A DNA stretch of 64,000 nucleotides from Blastocatellia bacterium (lineage in GTDB: Bacteria; Acidobacteriota; Blastocatellia; HR10; J050), in NCBI GenBank assembly GCA_026985075.1, contig JALSQX010000022.1:124001-188000 (forward strand). Reading direction: 5' to 3'. The notes below the pieces were generated by a model. That model worked only from the letters and a program-made list of their open reading frames with translations, made no database searches and was not told the DNA's origin. Both the position numbers and the translations under genes were made by a program. Positions 51,430-62,156 of the stretch are shown here, piece by piece; the stretch's first letter is position 1, and each line of letters starts with the position of its first letter.

Positions 51430-52662
51430 ATGAAGATCACCTATTCGAAGTACAGGGGTGAGGATTGGGAGACTTTCGATCTAGAAAATCTCTTGGATCG
51501 GCTGGTCGATTTTCTCCTTCAGAGCGGCTTTCGGCCGTCGCCCTGGTGGGAAGACGAAATCGACCAACGAACCGGCGGCGGGCAAACACTCCAGGATCTC
51601 TATGACGCCATCTCCGATGCTCTCATGGAGAGCGGCCTGCTCCCCGATGATGCCGAGATCGATGTAGATGAAATCATTCGACGGCTTATCGAACGAATGA
51701 TCGAGGAGGGATATATCACCGTGGAGGCGGCCAATGGTCGCTATCAACAGGGCGAGCCCGTCACCCTCCGTGGAGAGAAGCGTCTCGATCTCGGCCAGGT
51801 CAAATTCGAACTCACCGATAAGCATCTCGATTTTCTCGGATACAAAACCTTGAAAGAGCTGCTGGGGTCGACGGGACGGAGTAGCGTGGGCCGCCATGAG
51901 ACGCGCGATCTGGCCACGGGCGTGGAAGTCTCGGGGAGCTCGAAACCCTATGAATTCGGCGATACGCTCAATTTAAATGTCAATGAGACGCTGCTGTCGG
52001 CGCTGAAACGAGAAGGCATCGGCGTGCCCGTGGATGTCGATTATGAGGACCTGATCGTTCATCAATCCGAATATCAGAGCTCCTGTGCCACCGTCCTCAT
52101 GCTCGATTGCAGCCACTCCATGATTCTCTATGGCGAGGATCGATTCACCCCGGCCAAGAAGGTCGCACTCGCTCTGGCTCACCTCATTCGCACCCAGTAC
52201 CCCGGGGACACGCTCAATGTCGTCCTCTTTCACGATTCGGCCGAGGAGATTCCTCTGGCGCGTTTGGCCCGGGTTCAGGTTGGCCCTTACTATACGAACA
52301 CGCGGCAAGGGCTCATCGTGGCCCAGCGCCTCCTCGCTCGCCAGAAAAAAGATATGCGCCAGATCATCATGATCACTGACGGAAAGCCCTCAGCCATCAC
52401 GCAGCCGGATGGGCGCGTATATCGTAACGCTTTCGGATTGGATCCTTACATCATTCAAGAGACGTTGAAAGAAGTGATGAAATGTCGTCGGGCGGGTATC
52501 CTGATCAATACCTTCATGCTGGCCAGAGACTATGACCTGGTCGCGTTCGTCAAGAAGGTGACCGAGATCTCCCGTGGCAAGGCCTATTTCACGACCCCGT
52601 ACACGCTGGGACAATATTTGCTCATGGACTACATGCGGAAGAAGACCCGGCGCATTCACTAG
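51430..52662 (+). CDS. VWA-domain protein, partner of the MoxR-like ATPase
   Basis: A 410-residue protein with a C-terminal von Willebrand A domain (about residues 218-400). The metal-ion site is intact: DCSHS (D226, S228, S230), then a TRQG Thr and MITDGKPS. The N-terminal half is acidic and helical (EIDVDEIIRRLIERMIEEGY). It is encoded 60 nt after the AAA gene in the same direction. The two probably form a chelatase-like or chaperone-like machine. Confidence 0.88.
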   Translation: MKITYSKYRGEDWETFDLENLLDRLVDFLLQSGFRPSPWWEDEIDQRTGGGQTLQDLYDAISDALMESGLLPDDAEIDVDEIIRRLIERMIEEGYITVEAANGRYQQGEPVTLRGEKRLDLGQVKFELTDKHLDFLGYKTLKELLGSTGRSSVGRHETRDLATGVEVSGSSKPYEFGDTLNLNVNETLLSALKREGIGVPVDVDYEDLIVHQSEYQSSCATVLMLDCSHSMILYGEDRFTPAKKVALALAHLIRTQYPGDTLNVVLFHDSAEEIPLARLARVQVGPYYTNTRQGLIVAQRLLARQKKDMRQIIMITDGKPSAITQPDGRVYRNAFGLDPYIIQETLKEVMKCRRAGILINTFMLARDYDLVAFVKKVTEISRGKAYFTTPYTLGQYLLMDYMRKKTRRIH

Positions 52663-52725
52663 TCCCGGCGCCTCTCGATCCCTCACGACGAGCCATGAAT
52701 GAGGGCGAAAACCGCATAGCGAGAA

Positions 52726-52754
52726 TTGACGGTGGGCGGCGATTGTGATTCAAT
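52726..52754 (+). promoter_or_regulatory. Candidate sigma70-type promoter for mqnC
   Basis: TTGACG (52726-52731), a 17-nt spacer and TTCAAT (52749-52754) lie 22 nt before the mqnC start. The match and spacing are good. Confidence 0.45.
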
Positions 52755-52776
52755 TGTGGCTCCTGAGGGCATCACG

Positions 52777-53898
52777 ATGAAGGCGATTGAGCCAACAGAG
52801 CGAGACGGAAGCATCCAACCCATCCTGGATGAGGTGCTCGATGGTCGCCGGCTGACCACCGATGAAGCCGTTCGACTGCTGGAGTCGCCGGATCTCGCCG
52901 CCCTGGCTCGAGCGGCCCACGTCATTCGCCAGCGACTCCATCCGGGCAATGTGGTCACCTACATCATCGACCGAAATGTGAGCTATACCAACGTCTGCAT
53001 CGCTTACTGCAAGTTCTGTGCTTTCTATCGCCCGCCCGGTTCAGAGCAGGGGTATACGCTCTCGAAGCAGGAACTATTTCAAAAGATCGAGGAGACGATC
53101 GCCCTCGGTGGGACGGGCATCTTGATGCAGGGGGGACTGAATCCTTATTTGAAGATCGATTTTTACGAAGATCTCCTTCGTTCCATCAAACAGCGCTACG
53201 CCATCCACCTGCACTGCTTTTCGCCCGCCGAGATCATCCACATCGCCAAAGTCTCTAAACTCTCGGTGCGCGAGGTCATTCGACGGTTGAAAGCGGCCGG
53301 GTTGGACTCCATTCCCGGCGGCGGTGGTGAAATTCTCCACGACGACATTCGTCGCCGCATCAATCGGCGGCTCACGTCCGACGAGTGGCTCAACGCCATG
53401 CGGATCGCCCATCAAGAGGGACTGCCAACGACGGCGACCATGGTCATCGGCTTGGGGGAGACGGCCTGGCATCGGGCCATCCATCTGGAGCGTCTCAGAG
53501 CGCTTCAGGACGAGACGGGGGGATTCACCGCGTTCATTCATTGGGTATATCAGCCTGATCACACGGAATTGGGAAAGAATGGCTGGCCCAAAGCCAGCGC
53601 GGCGGAGTACCTCAAAATGCTCGCCGTCGCTCGACTCTACCTGGACAATATTCCGCATCTGCAGACCTCCTGGCTCACCGTAGGGTATGAGACGGCTCAA
53701 AAAGGTCTTCATTGTGGCGCTGACGACTTCGGCAGTATTATCATCGAAGAAAACGTGGTCACGGCCGCGGGCATTCCTCGGATCTATCCCACCGAGCAAA
53801 AAGTGCGTCGGCTCATCCAGGAAGCGGGATTTCAGCCCCGCCAGCGAGACACGCTGTACCGCCCGGTCACCCATCGACAAGTCGCCAATGTTCCATAG
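52777..53898 (+). CDS. mqnC: Cyclic dehypoxanthinyl futalosine synthase
   Basis: A 373-residue radical SAM enzyme of the futalosine menaquinone pathway. The cluster motif is CIAYCKFC (C74, C78, C81), followed by AFYRPPGS, GGTGILMQGGLNP, HCFSPAEI and AGLDSIPGGGGEIL, which favour MqnC over the related MqnE and CofH. ATG 52777 follows GAGGGC; the in-frame upstream codons are not similar. Other mqn genes are not in the window. Confidence 0.92.
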   Translation: MKAIEPTERDGSIQPILDEVLDGRRLTTDEAVRLLESPDLAALARAAHVIRQRLHPGNVVTYIIDRNVSYTNVCIAYCKFCAFYRPPGSEQGYTLSKQELFQKIEETIALGGTGILMQGGLNPYLKIDFYEDLLRSIKQRYAIHLHCFSPAEIIHIAKVSKLSVREVIRRLKAAGLDSIPGGGGEILHDDIRRRINRRLTSDEWLNAMRIAHQEGLPTTATMVIGLGETAWHRAIHLERLRALQDETGGFTAFIHWVYQPDHTELGKNGWPKASAAEYLKMLAVARLYLDNIPHLQTSWLTVGYETAQKGLHCGADDFGSIIIEENVVTAAGIPRIYPTEQKVRRLIQEAGFQPRQRDTLYRPVTHRQVANVP

Positions 53899-54018
53899 AA
53901 GAACCGCTCCCGGTGTTCATCGATTGAGTGTCAAGCAAAGGGCGAAACTGTCGTCTCTGAGAGGACTCATCCCCTGGCCTCCGTTCCAGGGATGTTCGGG
54001 CTGGCTTTCGAGGACGAG

Positions 54019-55218
54019 ATGAAGATTCCGCTGGTTGACTTGAATGCTCAATACGCCTCCATCAGGAATGAAATTGATGCGGCCATTCGGCGCGTCATGG
54101 CGTCCAGCTCGTTCATTCTGGGCGCGGAAGTCACTCTCTTCGAGAAAGCGTTCGCCGCATATTGTGGCGTCAAGCATGCCATTGGGACGAGTTCCGGAAC
54201 GACGGCTCTTTACACGGCGTTGGCGGCGTCAGGCATCGGTCCCGGCGACGAGGTGATCACCACGCCGATGACGTTCATCGCCACGGCTTCCGAGATTCGG
54301 CGCGTGGGCGCGAGACCCGTATTCGTGGATATCGAACCCGAATCGTTGACCCTGGATGTGGAAAAGCTCGATGAGAAGATCGTCACTGAGTATGATGTTG
54401 ACCATGATGCGGGATACCCCATCAACCGGGTGACCCATCGGCGGCTCCGAGCCGTCCTCCCCGTCCATCTCTATGGTCAGATGGCCGATATGGCCCGGTT
54501 GCAGAACCTCACCGACCGATATCGCTTGCTGCTCATCGAAGACGCCGCGCAGGCCCATGGGGCCGAGTATCGGACTCCGGATGGAATATGGAAGAGGGCG
54601 GGAAGTTTTGGCGTCCTGGCCTGCTTCAGCTTCTATCCGAGCAAGAATCTCGGCGCCTATGGGGACGCTGGTGCTGTGGTCACCAATGATGATGGGCTGG
54701 CCGACTACATGCGGCGCTACGTCCATCATGGGCGCAGCGCCAAGTACAGACACCAATTCGAAGGAGGCAATTATCGCCTCGATGCCCTCCAAGCGGCCAT
54801 CCTCAGAGTAAAACTCGGTCACCTCGATCAGTGGACCGCCGCCCGACGGCGAATCGCCCGACTCTACGATCAACTCCTTGGAGATATCCCGGAGATCACA
54901 ATCCCGAAGGTGATCGAAGGTCGGCGACACGCCTATCACCTTTATGTCATTCGCACTCCTCGACGGGATGAGCTTCTGGCCAAACTTCAGGAGCGCGGCA
55001 TTCAAGTCGGCATTCATTATCCCCTGCCGTTGCACCTTCAACCGGCCTACGAGGGGTTGAACTATCGAGAGGGCGACTTCCCCGTCGCTGAAGCTTGCGC
55101 GCGTCAGGCGCTCTCCCTGCCCATCTATCCGGAGATGACCGATGAGCAGGTCGAGTATGTCGTAGACACCATCAAGGATGCCCTCTCATCACCGCGAGAG
55201 CATGACGCCACTCTATGA
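54019..55218 (+). CDS. DegT/DnrJ/EryC1-type PLP aminotransferase
   Basis: A 399-residue sugar or related aminotransferase. It begins IPLVDLNAQYASIRNEIDAA, then GTSSGTTALYTALAA (phosphate site), IEDAAQAHGA and SFYPSKNLGAYGDAG with PLP lysine K209, and HYPLPLHLQPAY near the end. Family members usually aminate nucleotide-linked keto-sugars. No sugar-nucleotide gene is adjacent, so the substrate is open. ATG 54019 has GAGGACGAG upstream. Confidence 0.92.
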   Translation: MKIPLVDLNAQYASIRNEIDAAIRRVMASSSFILGAEVTLFEKAFAAYCGVKHAIGTSSGTTALYTALAASGIGPGDEVITTPMTFIATASEIRRVGARPVFVDIEPESLTLDVEKLDEKIVTEYDVDHDAGYPINRVTHRRLRAVLPVHLYGQMADMARLQNLTDRYRLLLIEDAAQAHGAEYRTPDGIWKRAGSFGVLACFSFYPSKNLGAYGDAGAVVTNDDGLADYMRRYVHHGRSAKYRHQFEGGNYRLDALQAAILRVKLGHLDQWTAARRRIARLYDQLLGDIPEITIPKVIEGRRHAYHLYVIRTPRRDELLAKLQERGIQVGIHYPLPLHLQPAYEGLNYREGDFPVAEACARQALSLPIYPEMTDEQVEYVVDTIKDALSSPREHDATL

Positions 55219-55558
55219 ACAGATTTATCGAATCGTCCGGCGCATCCCAGCCGGTCGCGTGCTTTCCTACGGCGATGTGGCGGCACTCTGCTCGAGCTCG
55301 GTGTCGGCCCGAACGGTGGGATGGGCGATGGCTCGAGCCCCGGAGGGCGTTCCCTGGCATCGCGTCGTCAACCAGAAAGGCCACCTGTCCATCGGGAAGC
55401 GTTCAGTCATCCTCCAAGAGTTGCAGAAAAGCCTTCTCCAGGCCGAAGGCGTACGCTTCATCGCTCCTTACCAGGTGGATATGAACCGGCACCGCTGGTA
55501 TCCCACCAAGAGGGCAACGAAACGCCCTCGGCGAACTCGGATGGGCGACGAGCGATGA
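55202..55558 (+). CDS. Alkyltransferase-like protein (ATL, MGMT fold without active Cys)
   Basis: A 118-residue protein with the DNA-binding half of the MGMT family: YEQIYRIVRRIPAGRVLSYG, then RTVGWAMARAP and VPWHRVVNQKGHLS. The alkyl-accepting Cys of PCHR is Trp (W52), as in the ATL/YbaZ group, which binds alkylguanine and hands it to nucleotide excision repair. ATG 55202 overlaps the aminotransferase end by 17 nt. The C-terminus is a basic tail. Confidence 0.9.
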   Translation: MTPLYEQIYRIVRRIPAGRVLSYGDVAALCSSSVSARTVGWAMARAPEGVPWHRVVNQKGHLSIGKRSVILQELQKSLLQAEGVRFIAPYQVDMNRHRWYPTKRATKRPRRTRMGDER

Positions 55559-55622
55559 GTTCATGGGTTCGCCGTTCGGCGATGTTTTATCACTCCATCC
55601 AGTCCGGACAAATGATGTCAGC

Positions 55623-58600
55623 TCACCTCAGACGATGATATTCCTGGAGAGGGCGCACCTCAAGCTCTTCTCGGTGAAGCGATTCGATGGCACTCACCGT
55701 CGCTCGAGCGGCCGTCATGGTGGTGATACAGGGGATCTGGTATTGAACGGCGGCTCGCCGAATCGCCTTCTCGTCATAGAAAGACGCCCGACCCAGAGGC
55801 GTGTTGATGATGAGATGAATGTGCTCGCTCTTGATGTAATCCACGACGTTGGGCCGCCCTTCATTGACCTTGTACACGGGCTGGACCACCAATCCATGAT
55901 TCTGGAGCAGGGCTGCCGTCCCCCGCGTGGCCACCAGCCGAAATCCGAGTTCACTCAACCGTTTCGCCAGGGGTGGAACCTCTGGCTTGTCCTCATCATT
56001 GACGCTGATGAACACCGTCCCCTGGCGCGGCAACCTGACGCCCGCTGCCCATGAAGCCTTCAGAAACGCTGCCCCAAAGTTACTGGCTACGCCCATGACC
56101 TCGCCTGTAGAACGCATTTCCGGGCCGAGGATAGGGTCAACGCCGGGGAATCGCGAAAAGGGGAAAACGGGCGTCTTGATGAAAAACGGCGTGACGCTCA
56201 ACTCCTCGGGCAATCCAAATTCCTTGAGCTTTCGACCGACCATCACCCGAGCGGCGATCTTGGCCAGCGGCACGCCCGTGGCTTTGCTGACGAATGGAAC
56301 CGTACGGGAAGCGCGCGGATTCACCTCCAGAACGAACACCGTCCCATCTTTGACAGCATACTGGACGTTCATGAGCCCGACGACGTGAAGCGCTCGAGCC
56401 AATCGACGAGTGTAATCTCGAATCTTTTCCAGGACTCCTGTGGTGACGTTCATCGGGGGCAGCACTGATGAGCTATCGCCAGAGTGAATACCGGCCTCTT
56501 CGATATGCTGCTGAATCCCCGCGATGGTACAATCGACGCCATCGGCCAGAGCATCCACATCGTATTCGACAGCGTCCTCCAGGAACCGATCAATGAGAAC
56601 CGGATGTTCCGATGACGCCGCGACGGCCGACGTCATGTACGCCTCCAGGTCGCGCTCATTGTACACGATGGCCATGGCGCGGCCGCCGAGAACGTAGCTC
56701 GGTCGCACGAGAACCGGATACCCGATCTGTCCCGCCACTCGACGGGCTTGCTCCACGCTGGTGGCCGTACCGTGGGCCGGCTGGGGGATGCCAAGCCGGC
56801 TGAGGAGACGCCCGAACCGCTCTCGATCTTCGGCCAGGTCGATCGATTCGGGCGATGTGCCAATGATCCGAACGCCCGCCCGCCAGAGGCGCATGGAGAG
56901 ATTCAACGGCGTCTGACCGCCAAACTGGACGATCACACCATCGGGTTGTTCCTCCTCATAAATGTTCATCACATCTTCGAACGTCAGTGGCTCAAAGTAG
57001 AGGCGATCGGCGGTATCGTAATCGGTGGATACCGTCTCGGGATTACAATTGACCATGATGGTCTCATAGCCGTCTTCCTTCAAAGCGAATGCGGCGTGGC
57101 AGCAGCAATAATCGAATTCGATGCCCTGCCCGATGCGATTAGGACCGCTCCCCAGAATCATGATTTTCTTTCGCCGTTCGGGTCGGGCTTCGTCCTCCTG
57201 CTCGTAGGTGGAATACAGATAGGGCGTGAACGATTCGAACTCCGCCGCACAGGTATCCACCCGGTTATAGACGGGTCGGATGTCCAGCGCTTCTCGCCGC
57301 TGGCGAACGTCCGATTCCTCGACGCCCATCTGATGAGCGATTCGCCGATCGGAGAATCCCTGACGCTTGAGCGAGCGCAACCGGGGGGCATCCAATTCCT
57401 CGAGCGAGAGATGCTGGAGCGCCCGCCGCTCTCGAGCAATCTCCGAGAGGTGTTCCAAGAACCAGGGATCAATGCCGGTCAACTCCGCCGCCAGGTCCAC
57501 GCTCATGCCCCGCTCAAACGCATGAAGCAGATAGTAGAAGCGCTCGGCGTTGGGAATGATCAGTTTTCGCCGCACATCCTCATCACTGAGTTCTGCCGGA
57601 GGACTGAAGATTCGCCCCGTTTCCAGCGAGCGAATGCCTTTCTGGAAGGCTTCTTTGAACGTCCGCCCAATGGCCATGACCTCGCCAACGGATTTCATCT
57701 GTGTGGTGAGTGTGGCGTCGGCTTCGGGAAACTTCTCAAACGCCCACTTGGGAATCTTCACCACCACATAGTCGATGGTGGGCTCAAAGCTGGCTGGCGT
57801 CTTTCGGGTGATGTCATTGGGAATTTCGTCCAACGTGTAACCAATGGCCAGCTTGGCGGCGATCTTGGCGATGGGGAATCCGGTCGCTTTGGAAGCGAGC
57901 GCTGAGGATCGGGACACGCGCGGATTCATCTCGATGACACGGAGATCCCCGTTCTGAGGGTTCACGGCGAACTGGATGTTCGATCCTCCGGTCTCCACGC
58001 CCACTTTCCGAATGACGGCGATGGCCGCATCCCGCATGCGCTGATATTCTTTGTCGGTGAGCGTCTGTGCGGGAGCAACGGTGATGGAATCGCCGGTGTG
58101 AATGCCCATGGGATCGACATTCTCGATCGAGCAGATAATGACGACGTTATCAGCGAGGTCACGCATCACTTCCAACTCGAATTCCTTCCACCCGATGACC
58201 GATTCTTCCACGAGCACTTCATTGATCGGCGACGCCTCTAAACCTCGCTCGATGATCTCTTCGAACTCTTCGTCATTGTAGGCGATCCCTCCACCGGTTC
58301 CACCCAAAGTGAAACTTGGACGCACGATGACGGGATAGGAGAGCGAGAGTCGCTCGATGACCCGCCAGGCTTCGTCCAGCGAATAGGCGTAGCTGGCCCG
58401 CGGCATCTCCAGGCCGATCTCTTGCATGGCCTGCCGGAACAAACGACGATCTTCGGCGATCTTCACCGCTCGCACATTAGCCCCGATCATCTCCACGCCA
58501 TATCGATCCAGCACGCCCTCCTCGGCCAGAGCCACGGCCAGATTCAAGCCCGTTTGCCCACCCACGGTCGGGAGCAGCGCATCGGGGCGCTCCCGCTCAA

Positions 58601-58832
58601 TAATGGCCTCCAGGATATCGGGCGTCAGTGGTTCAATATAGGTGCGATCGGCAATATCCGGGTCGGTCATAATGGTTGCCGGATTGGAGTTGACCAGGAC
58701 GACCTCACATCCCTCGCGACGAAGCACCTTACAGGCCTGCGTACCCGAATAATCGAATTCACATGCCTGACCGATGATGATCGGCCCCGACCCGATGACG
58801 AGGATTTTATGAATGTCCCTTCGCTTGGGCAT
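55623..58832 (-). CDS. carB: Carbamoyl-phosphate synthase large subunit
   Basis: A 1069-residue enzyme for arginine and pyrimidine synthesis. It has two ATP-grasp halves: the first starts [20 protein letters not shown], the second [22 protein letters not shown]-terminal MGS-like allosteric domain follows ([20 protein letters not shown], then [14 protein letters not shown]). ATG 58832 is the family start; the open frame begins 15 nt earlier. carA is not adjacent. Confidence 0.97.
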   Translation of the reverse strand: MPKRRDIHKILVIGSGPIIIGQACEFDYSGTQACKVLRREGCEVVLVNSNPATIMTDPDIADRTYIEPLTPDILEAIIERERPDALLPTVGGQTGLNLAVALAEEGVLDRYGVEMIGANVRAVKIAEDRRLFRQAMQEIGLEMPRASYAYSLDEAWRVIERLSLSYPVIVRPSFTLGGTGGGIAYNDEEFEEIIERGLEASPINEVLVEESVIGWKEFELEVMRDLADNVVIICSIENVDPMGIHTGDSITVAPAQTLTDKEYQRMRDAAIAVIRKVGVETGGSNIQFAVNPQNGDLRVIEMNPRVSRSSALASKATGFPIAKIAAKLAIGYTLDEIPNDITRKTPASFEPTIDYVVVKIPKWAFEKFPEADATLTTQMKSVGEVMAIGRTFKEAFQKGIRSLETGRIFSPPAELSDEDVRRKLIIPNAERFYYLLHAFERGMSVDLAAELTGIDPWFLEHLSEIARERRALQHLSLEELDAPRLRSLKRQGFSDRRIAHQMGVEESDVRQRREALDIRPVYNRVDTCAAEFESFTPYLYSTYEQEDEARPERRKKIMILGSGPNRIGQGIEFDYCCCHAAFALKEDGYETIMVNCNPETVSTDYDTADRLYFEPLTFEDVMNIYEEEQPDGVIVQFGGQTPLNLSMRLWRAGVRIIGTSPESIDLAEDRERFGRLLSRLGIPQPAHGTATSVEQARRVAGQIGYPVLVRPSYVLGGRAMAIVYNERDLEAYMTSAVAASSEHPVLIDRFLEDAVEYDVDALADGVDCTIAGIQQHIEEAGIHSGDSSSVLPPMNVTTGVLEKIRDYTRRLARALHVVGLMNVQYAVKDGTVFVLEVNPRASRTVPFVSKATGVPLAKIAARVMVGRKLKEFGLPEELSVTPFFIKTPVFPFSRFPGVDPILGPEMRSTGEVMGVASNFGAAFLKASWAAGVRLPRQGTVFISVNDEDKPEVPPLAKRLSELGFRLVATRGTAALLQNHGLVVQPVYKVNEGRPNVVDYIKSEHIHLIINTPLGRASFYDEKAIRRAAVQYQIPCITTMTAARATVSAIESLHREELEVRPLQEYHRLR

Positions 58833-58960
58833 TGGACTGTCGTTCAAATGGGGAGATGATAGGCCAACTCATATGTTCACACAAGGGAGTCGAGGGCGTT
58901 TTCTCCATCCCAGAGGATGCCAGTAGAGAAGAACACGGTCATCATCCGAAGAGATGCCCT

Positions 58961-61876
58961 TCATGGTTGAGGGATGAGTAATCTCAGCGCCGGATCACCG
59001 AACAACACATAGGTATTGATGAGGAAATCGAACGACTCCGTCTGGCTGTGTAATTCCATATATCCTCGCGCCGCGGCGACACCGATTTCATTCAACCCAT
59101 CGCGGAACACGGCGTCGAAGAACCCGACATCCATCAGGTGATGCCCCGCCGATAAGCCCAACCCCGCCCCGCCCCACCAGCCAATGGCTCCTTTATCCTT
59201 GGCCCGGAGGAAAGCCTCGCTGAGCGCCGGGACGCCGGGGAAGTGAAAGAACCCATCTACGCTGCTCAGGGAGAGGACCATGGGCCACCGGTCGGCATTG
59301 GTCAACTCCGATAAATCATTTCGACGGTCACTCACCTCCAAAAGTCGTTCGGCGGCCCACAATTGAATACCGCTGTGCCCTACATAGTTCACGATCAACC
59401 GCCCTTGATCGATACCATCACGAATCGCTTGTCTGGCCTCATCGGGGTTCAGGTGGGTGACATTGAGGTAAATCTTCTCCGGCTCGAACTCGGGTGGCAG
59501 GTGCTCATCGGCGACGACGTCCGAGAAGAGATCAAACGGACCAGCTTGATCAGCATTATCGGCGACGAACATGATCCGACGCGTCCAATCGCCCGCGGCG
59601 GCGCGCTCGTACCTCAAGATCTTCTCAATGACAACGCGCGCCTCTTCCAGCGTATTGACCGGCAACCGGCCGATGAACATCTCGGGAAGAACATCATCGC
59701 CACGAACCGTCACATAGCTATTCTCGCTGGCTGCTTCGCCCAGGAACGGGCTCACCATTCTCAAGAATGGAGGAATGAAATTTCGCTCTCCCGTTCCCAG
59801 GTTATCTTTAAAATCAAATGTGCCGTCACCGACTAATAAGACGAAGGTCGGCGCCGGCGGCCGCCAGTTGGCATAGGCGTAAGCCAGAAAGTCTCGGATG
59901 GCTTCCGGCGCCAAGAGGCCGTCGTTGAACTCATCGTATACATCTTGTACGTCGACGATCATGGTGCGGAGCCCTTGAGCGGCTCGGAACTCAGCCAGCG
60001 GTGCCACCGCTTCGTAGAAATCACCGTGAGTGATGATGAGATAATCGGCTCCATTCTCCATCGACCGCAACTGCGAGGGATGGTCGCGAATGATGGCTCG
60101 GGGCTTGAGGTATTGACCGGGCGTCAGAAGAACGTACTCTCGCCGTTCATCGGTGATATCGCGAAATCGGACAGTGACGGTCTCCTCCTCGGTAATCGCC
60201 GGATTCACGATCCGCTCGACATGGAAGGGATCGGTGATGTCGAAGATCCCGACCGCTGGTGACGTGAATCCGGTCACGCGAAACTCCTTTTCCCCGGTTT
60301 GCGCACGACGGAAGCGAAAGATGTCATTCTCGGCGACGAATCGCGCCGCGTAGTCGATTTCGAACCAATCGACAAATCCCTGATCGGTCGCTGCCCCGGT
60401 ATCATTGGGCACTTCCAATCGAATCACATTCGTGCCTTCGACCAACAGTGATTGTGGGAAAGTCAGTTCGGCAACATGTTCGGTCGGCCCATCCCAACGA
60501 ACGTCTCCCAAGAAGTGATCGTTGAGGAAGAACTGGAGGTGATGGTCTGGGTCAACGCCCGGAACGTCGGTGAATCCCACCAGCCGCGCCCGCAAGGTTG
60601 CCGAGGAAGCCTCCGCGGCCACCTGAGAGAGAGAGATCGCGTAGGTCAGCGTCGATATACTGGGAGGAGACCAGAAATTCCAATAGAAGTGATCCACTCC
60701 CTCGCGCCGAGGGACGAGCGAGCGGTAAATATGATCCTCCTCACGATGAACCGTGCGCCGGAACACGGCGGCCGGAGAGGTCCCCTGGGGACGCCCGTCC
60801 CTCCTCTCCATCCGCAGTCCTCGATCCCCTCCATAAGTGAGCCAATAGACGTTGGTGAAGCCGTATTTCGAATGGCGACGGCGACCAAAAAACAGGAGAA
60901 CATCGCCGGGATCGAAACCTCCGTCGCCTTCTCCAGTGACCCAGATCGTCATTTCTCGCCCTCGGTTGAAGACTTTGAATGTACGGGGATCAATCGTCGA
61001 GACGGGTAAACCGGCCGCCCGCAAATCATCATAGGAGAGCGCGTAGAGACCATCTTCATCCACCAGGAGCTTATAGGCCGGTGACCGCTGCGCTAGAGGA
61101 TTGGCGCCGCTCAGTCCCGGTTGTCTCTTCGGAGGCCGTCGCCACTTCTCGGCCACATCGGGATTCAAAAAGACGGCTCGGGAAAGTCGTTCGATGAGTG
61201 CATTCTCCGGGCGTGGCGCCGCCTGATCGGCGACCGATCCCTCCGATGAAGGCGATGTGAAGGTGAGAGTGATTCTGAGAGATCGTGCCCAACGAAGCAC
61301 TCCCTTCACCGGATGGTATTGAACCGGCCTGACGAGTAATCGCACGTAGGCCTGATCCCGAAACCATCCTCGATCGCCCAGCGCCACCAGAGTTGGCGGG
61401 AAAAAAGCATCCCGTCGATAAATGGATGCGTCTTCCTTGTAGCTCCATACCGGCAGAGCCACATTCAGAGGAGGAGAGATCGAGGCGTCGGCGAGCCGCC
61501 AGGTGAATCTGGGCGCCGGTAGAACCCGCCCGATGGGTCTCATCTGAATGTCTGCGGGGGTGACTTTTAATCCTACGCGAACTCCAGGAGGAATGGCCAC
61601 CAAGTACCCTTTCATCGGCAGCCGCGGAGCGCCAGGCCGATCGACGAAATGACATCCGCGAAGGCTCACCACATAACCAGATCTCTGTTGGCGTTGGACT
61701 GATTCGATTGAGGGATCGGGGAATGTGGCTTCAATCTCTAACCGATCTGAGGTGGCCTCGAGCACCTGCCACTCGGGGAAGGCAGATACCGGCTGGGCCT
61801 TCTTGGAGAAGACTTCCCCAACGGTGATGATGTTTCCGAGGAGAATCCATATGATGATCAATCGCCTGCGCGCCAC
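58961..61876 (-). CDS. Gingipain-like C25 family protein with Cys-to-Ser at the expected catalytic site
   Basis: A 971-residue exported protein (signal segment LIIIWILLGNIITVGEVFS). An N-terminal beta-rich region (about 30-550) precedes a C25 peptidase-like domain (about 610-970): ADYLIITHGDFYEAVAPLAE, FVLLVGDGTFDFKDN and the catalytic-His segment VNYVGHSG (H834). Where C25 enzymes have a Cys (usual SC or TC before a hydrophobic residue), this protein has LSLSSVDGFF with S872 (codon 59263-59261). It may be inactive or use another role. It lies 97 bases after the candidate precursor peptide gene. Confidence 0.8.
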   Translation of the reverse strand: MARRRLIIIWILLGNIITVGEVFSKKAQPVSAFPEWQVLEATSDRLEIEATFPDPSIESVQRQQRSGYVVSLRGCHFVDRPGAPRLPMKGYLVAIPPGVRVGLKVTPADIQMRPIGRVLPAPRFTWRLADASISPPLNVALPVWSYKEDASIYRRDAFFPPTLVALGDRGWFRDQAYVRLLVRPVQYHPVKGVLRWARSLRITLTFTSPSSEGSVADQAAPRPENALIERLSRAVFLNPDVAEKWRRPPKRQPGLSGANPLAQRSPAYKLLVDEDGLYALSYDDLRAAGLPVSTIDPRTFKVFNRGREMTIWVTGEGDGGFDPGDVLLFFGRRRHSKYGFTNVYWLTYGGDRGLRMERRDGRPQGTSPAAVFRRTVHREEDHIYRSLVPRREGVDHFYWNFWSPPSISTLTYAISLSQVAAEASSATLRARLVGFTDVPGVDPDHHLQFFLNDHFLGDVRWDGPTEHVAELTFPQSLLVEGTNVIRLEVPNDTGAATDQGFVDWFEIDYAARFVAENDIFRFRRAQTGEKEFRVTGFTSPAVGIFDITDPFHVERIVNPAITEEETVTVRFRDITDERREYVLLTPGQYLKPRAIIRDHPSQLRSMENGADYLIITHGDFYEAVAPLAEFRAAQGLRTMIVDVQDVYDEFNDGLLAPEAIRDFLAYAYANWRPPAPTFVLLVGDGTFDFKDNLGTGERNFIPPFLRMVSPFLGEAASENSYVTVRGDDVLPEMFIGRLPVNTLEEARVVIEKILRYERAAAGDWTRRIMFVADNADQAGPFDLFSDVVADEHLPPEFEPEKIYLNVTHLNPDEARQAIRDGIDQGRLIVNYVGHSGIQLWAAERLLEVSDRRNDLSELTNADRWPMVLSLSSVDGFFHFPGVPALSEAFLRAKDKGAIGWWGGAGLGLSAGHHLMDVGFFDAVFRDGLNEIGVAAARGYMELHSQTESFDFLINTYVLFGDPALRLLIPQP

Positions 61877-61973
61877 CGATGGTCGCTGCCCCCTTAATCT
61901 ACCGCTATATCATCAACCAGACGTTGGTTCAGGAGATCATCCCCTGACCAGGCCGCCGTGATCCCGCGCGCCA

Positions 61974-62156
61974 TCAGCTGAAGGCCACCGTGCAACTGGC
62001 ATCGCTTTTGCCCCCAGCACCGGGATTACAGATGGAGGCCCGCGCTTCCAGCGGTTGGCGATAGACGATCATTGGTTTCTCATACGGTTTTCGATCTCGC
62101 TCGATCGTGTCGGTTCTCTCGCTGGACTGGGATAAGGGTTTTTTCTCGTTCATCAT
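61974..62156 (-). CDS. Candidate RiPP precursor peptide (60 residues)
   Basis: A 60-residue peptide. Its N-terminal half is charged and leader-like (NEKKPLSQSSERTDTIERDR). The middle has KPYEKPMIVYRQPLEA, and the last 20 residues form a possible core with two Cys (C43, C55), Gly-rich spacing and a terminal Ser: SICNPGAGGK, then SDASCTVAFS. The ATG at 62156 overlaps the maturase stop by 4 nt (ATGA) and has AAAGGAG about 8 nt upstream. I do not recognise a named precursor family. Position beside PqqD-like and radical SAM genes is the main functional argument. Confidence 0.65.
   Translation of the reverse strand: MMNEKKPLSQSSERTDTIERDRKPYEKPMIVYRQPLEARASICNPGAGGKSDASCTVAFS

Noticed and set aside
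55202-55558. Active methylguanine-DNA methyltransferase
   Set aside because: The acceptor Cys of PCHR is Trp in VPWHRVV, which defines the alkyltransferase-like group without methyl transfer.
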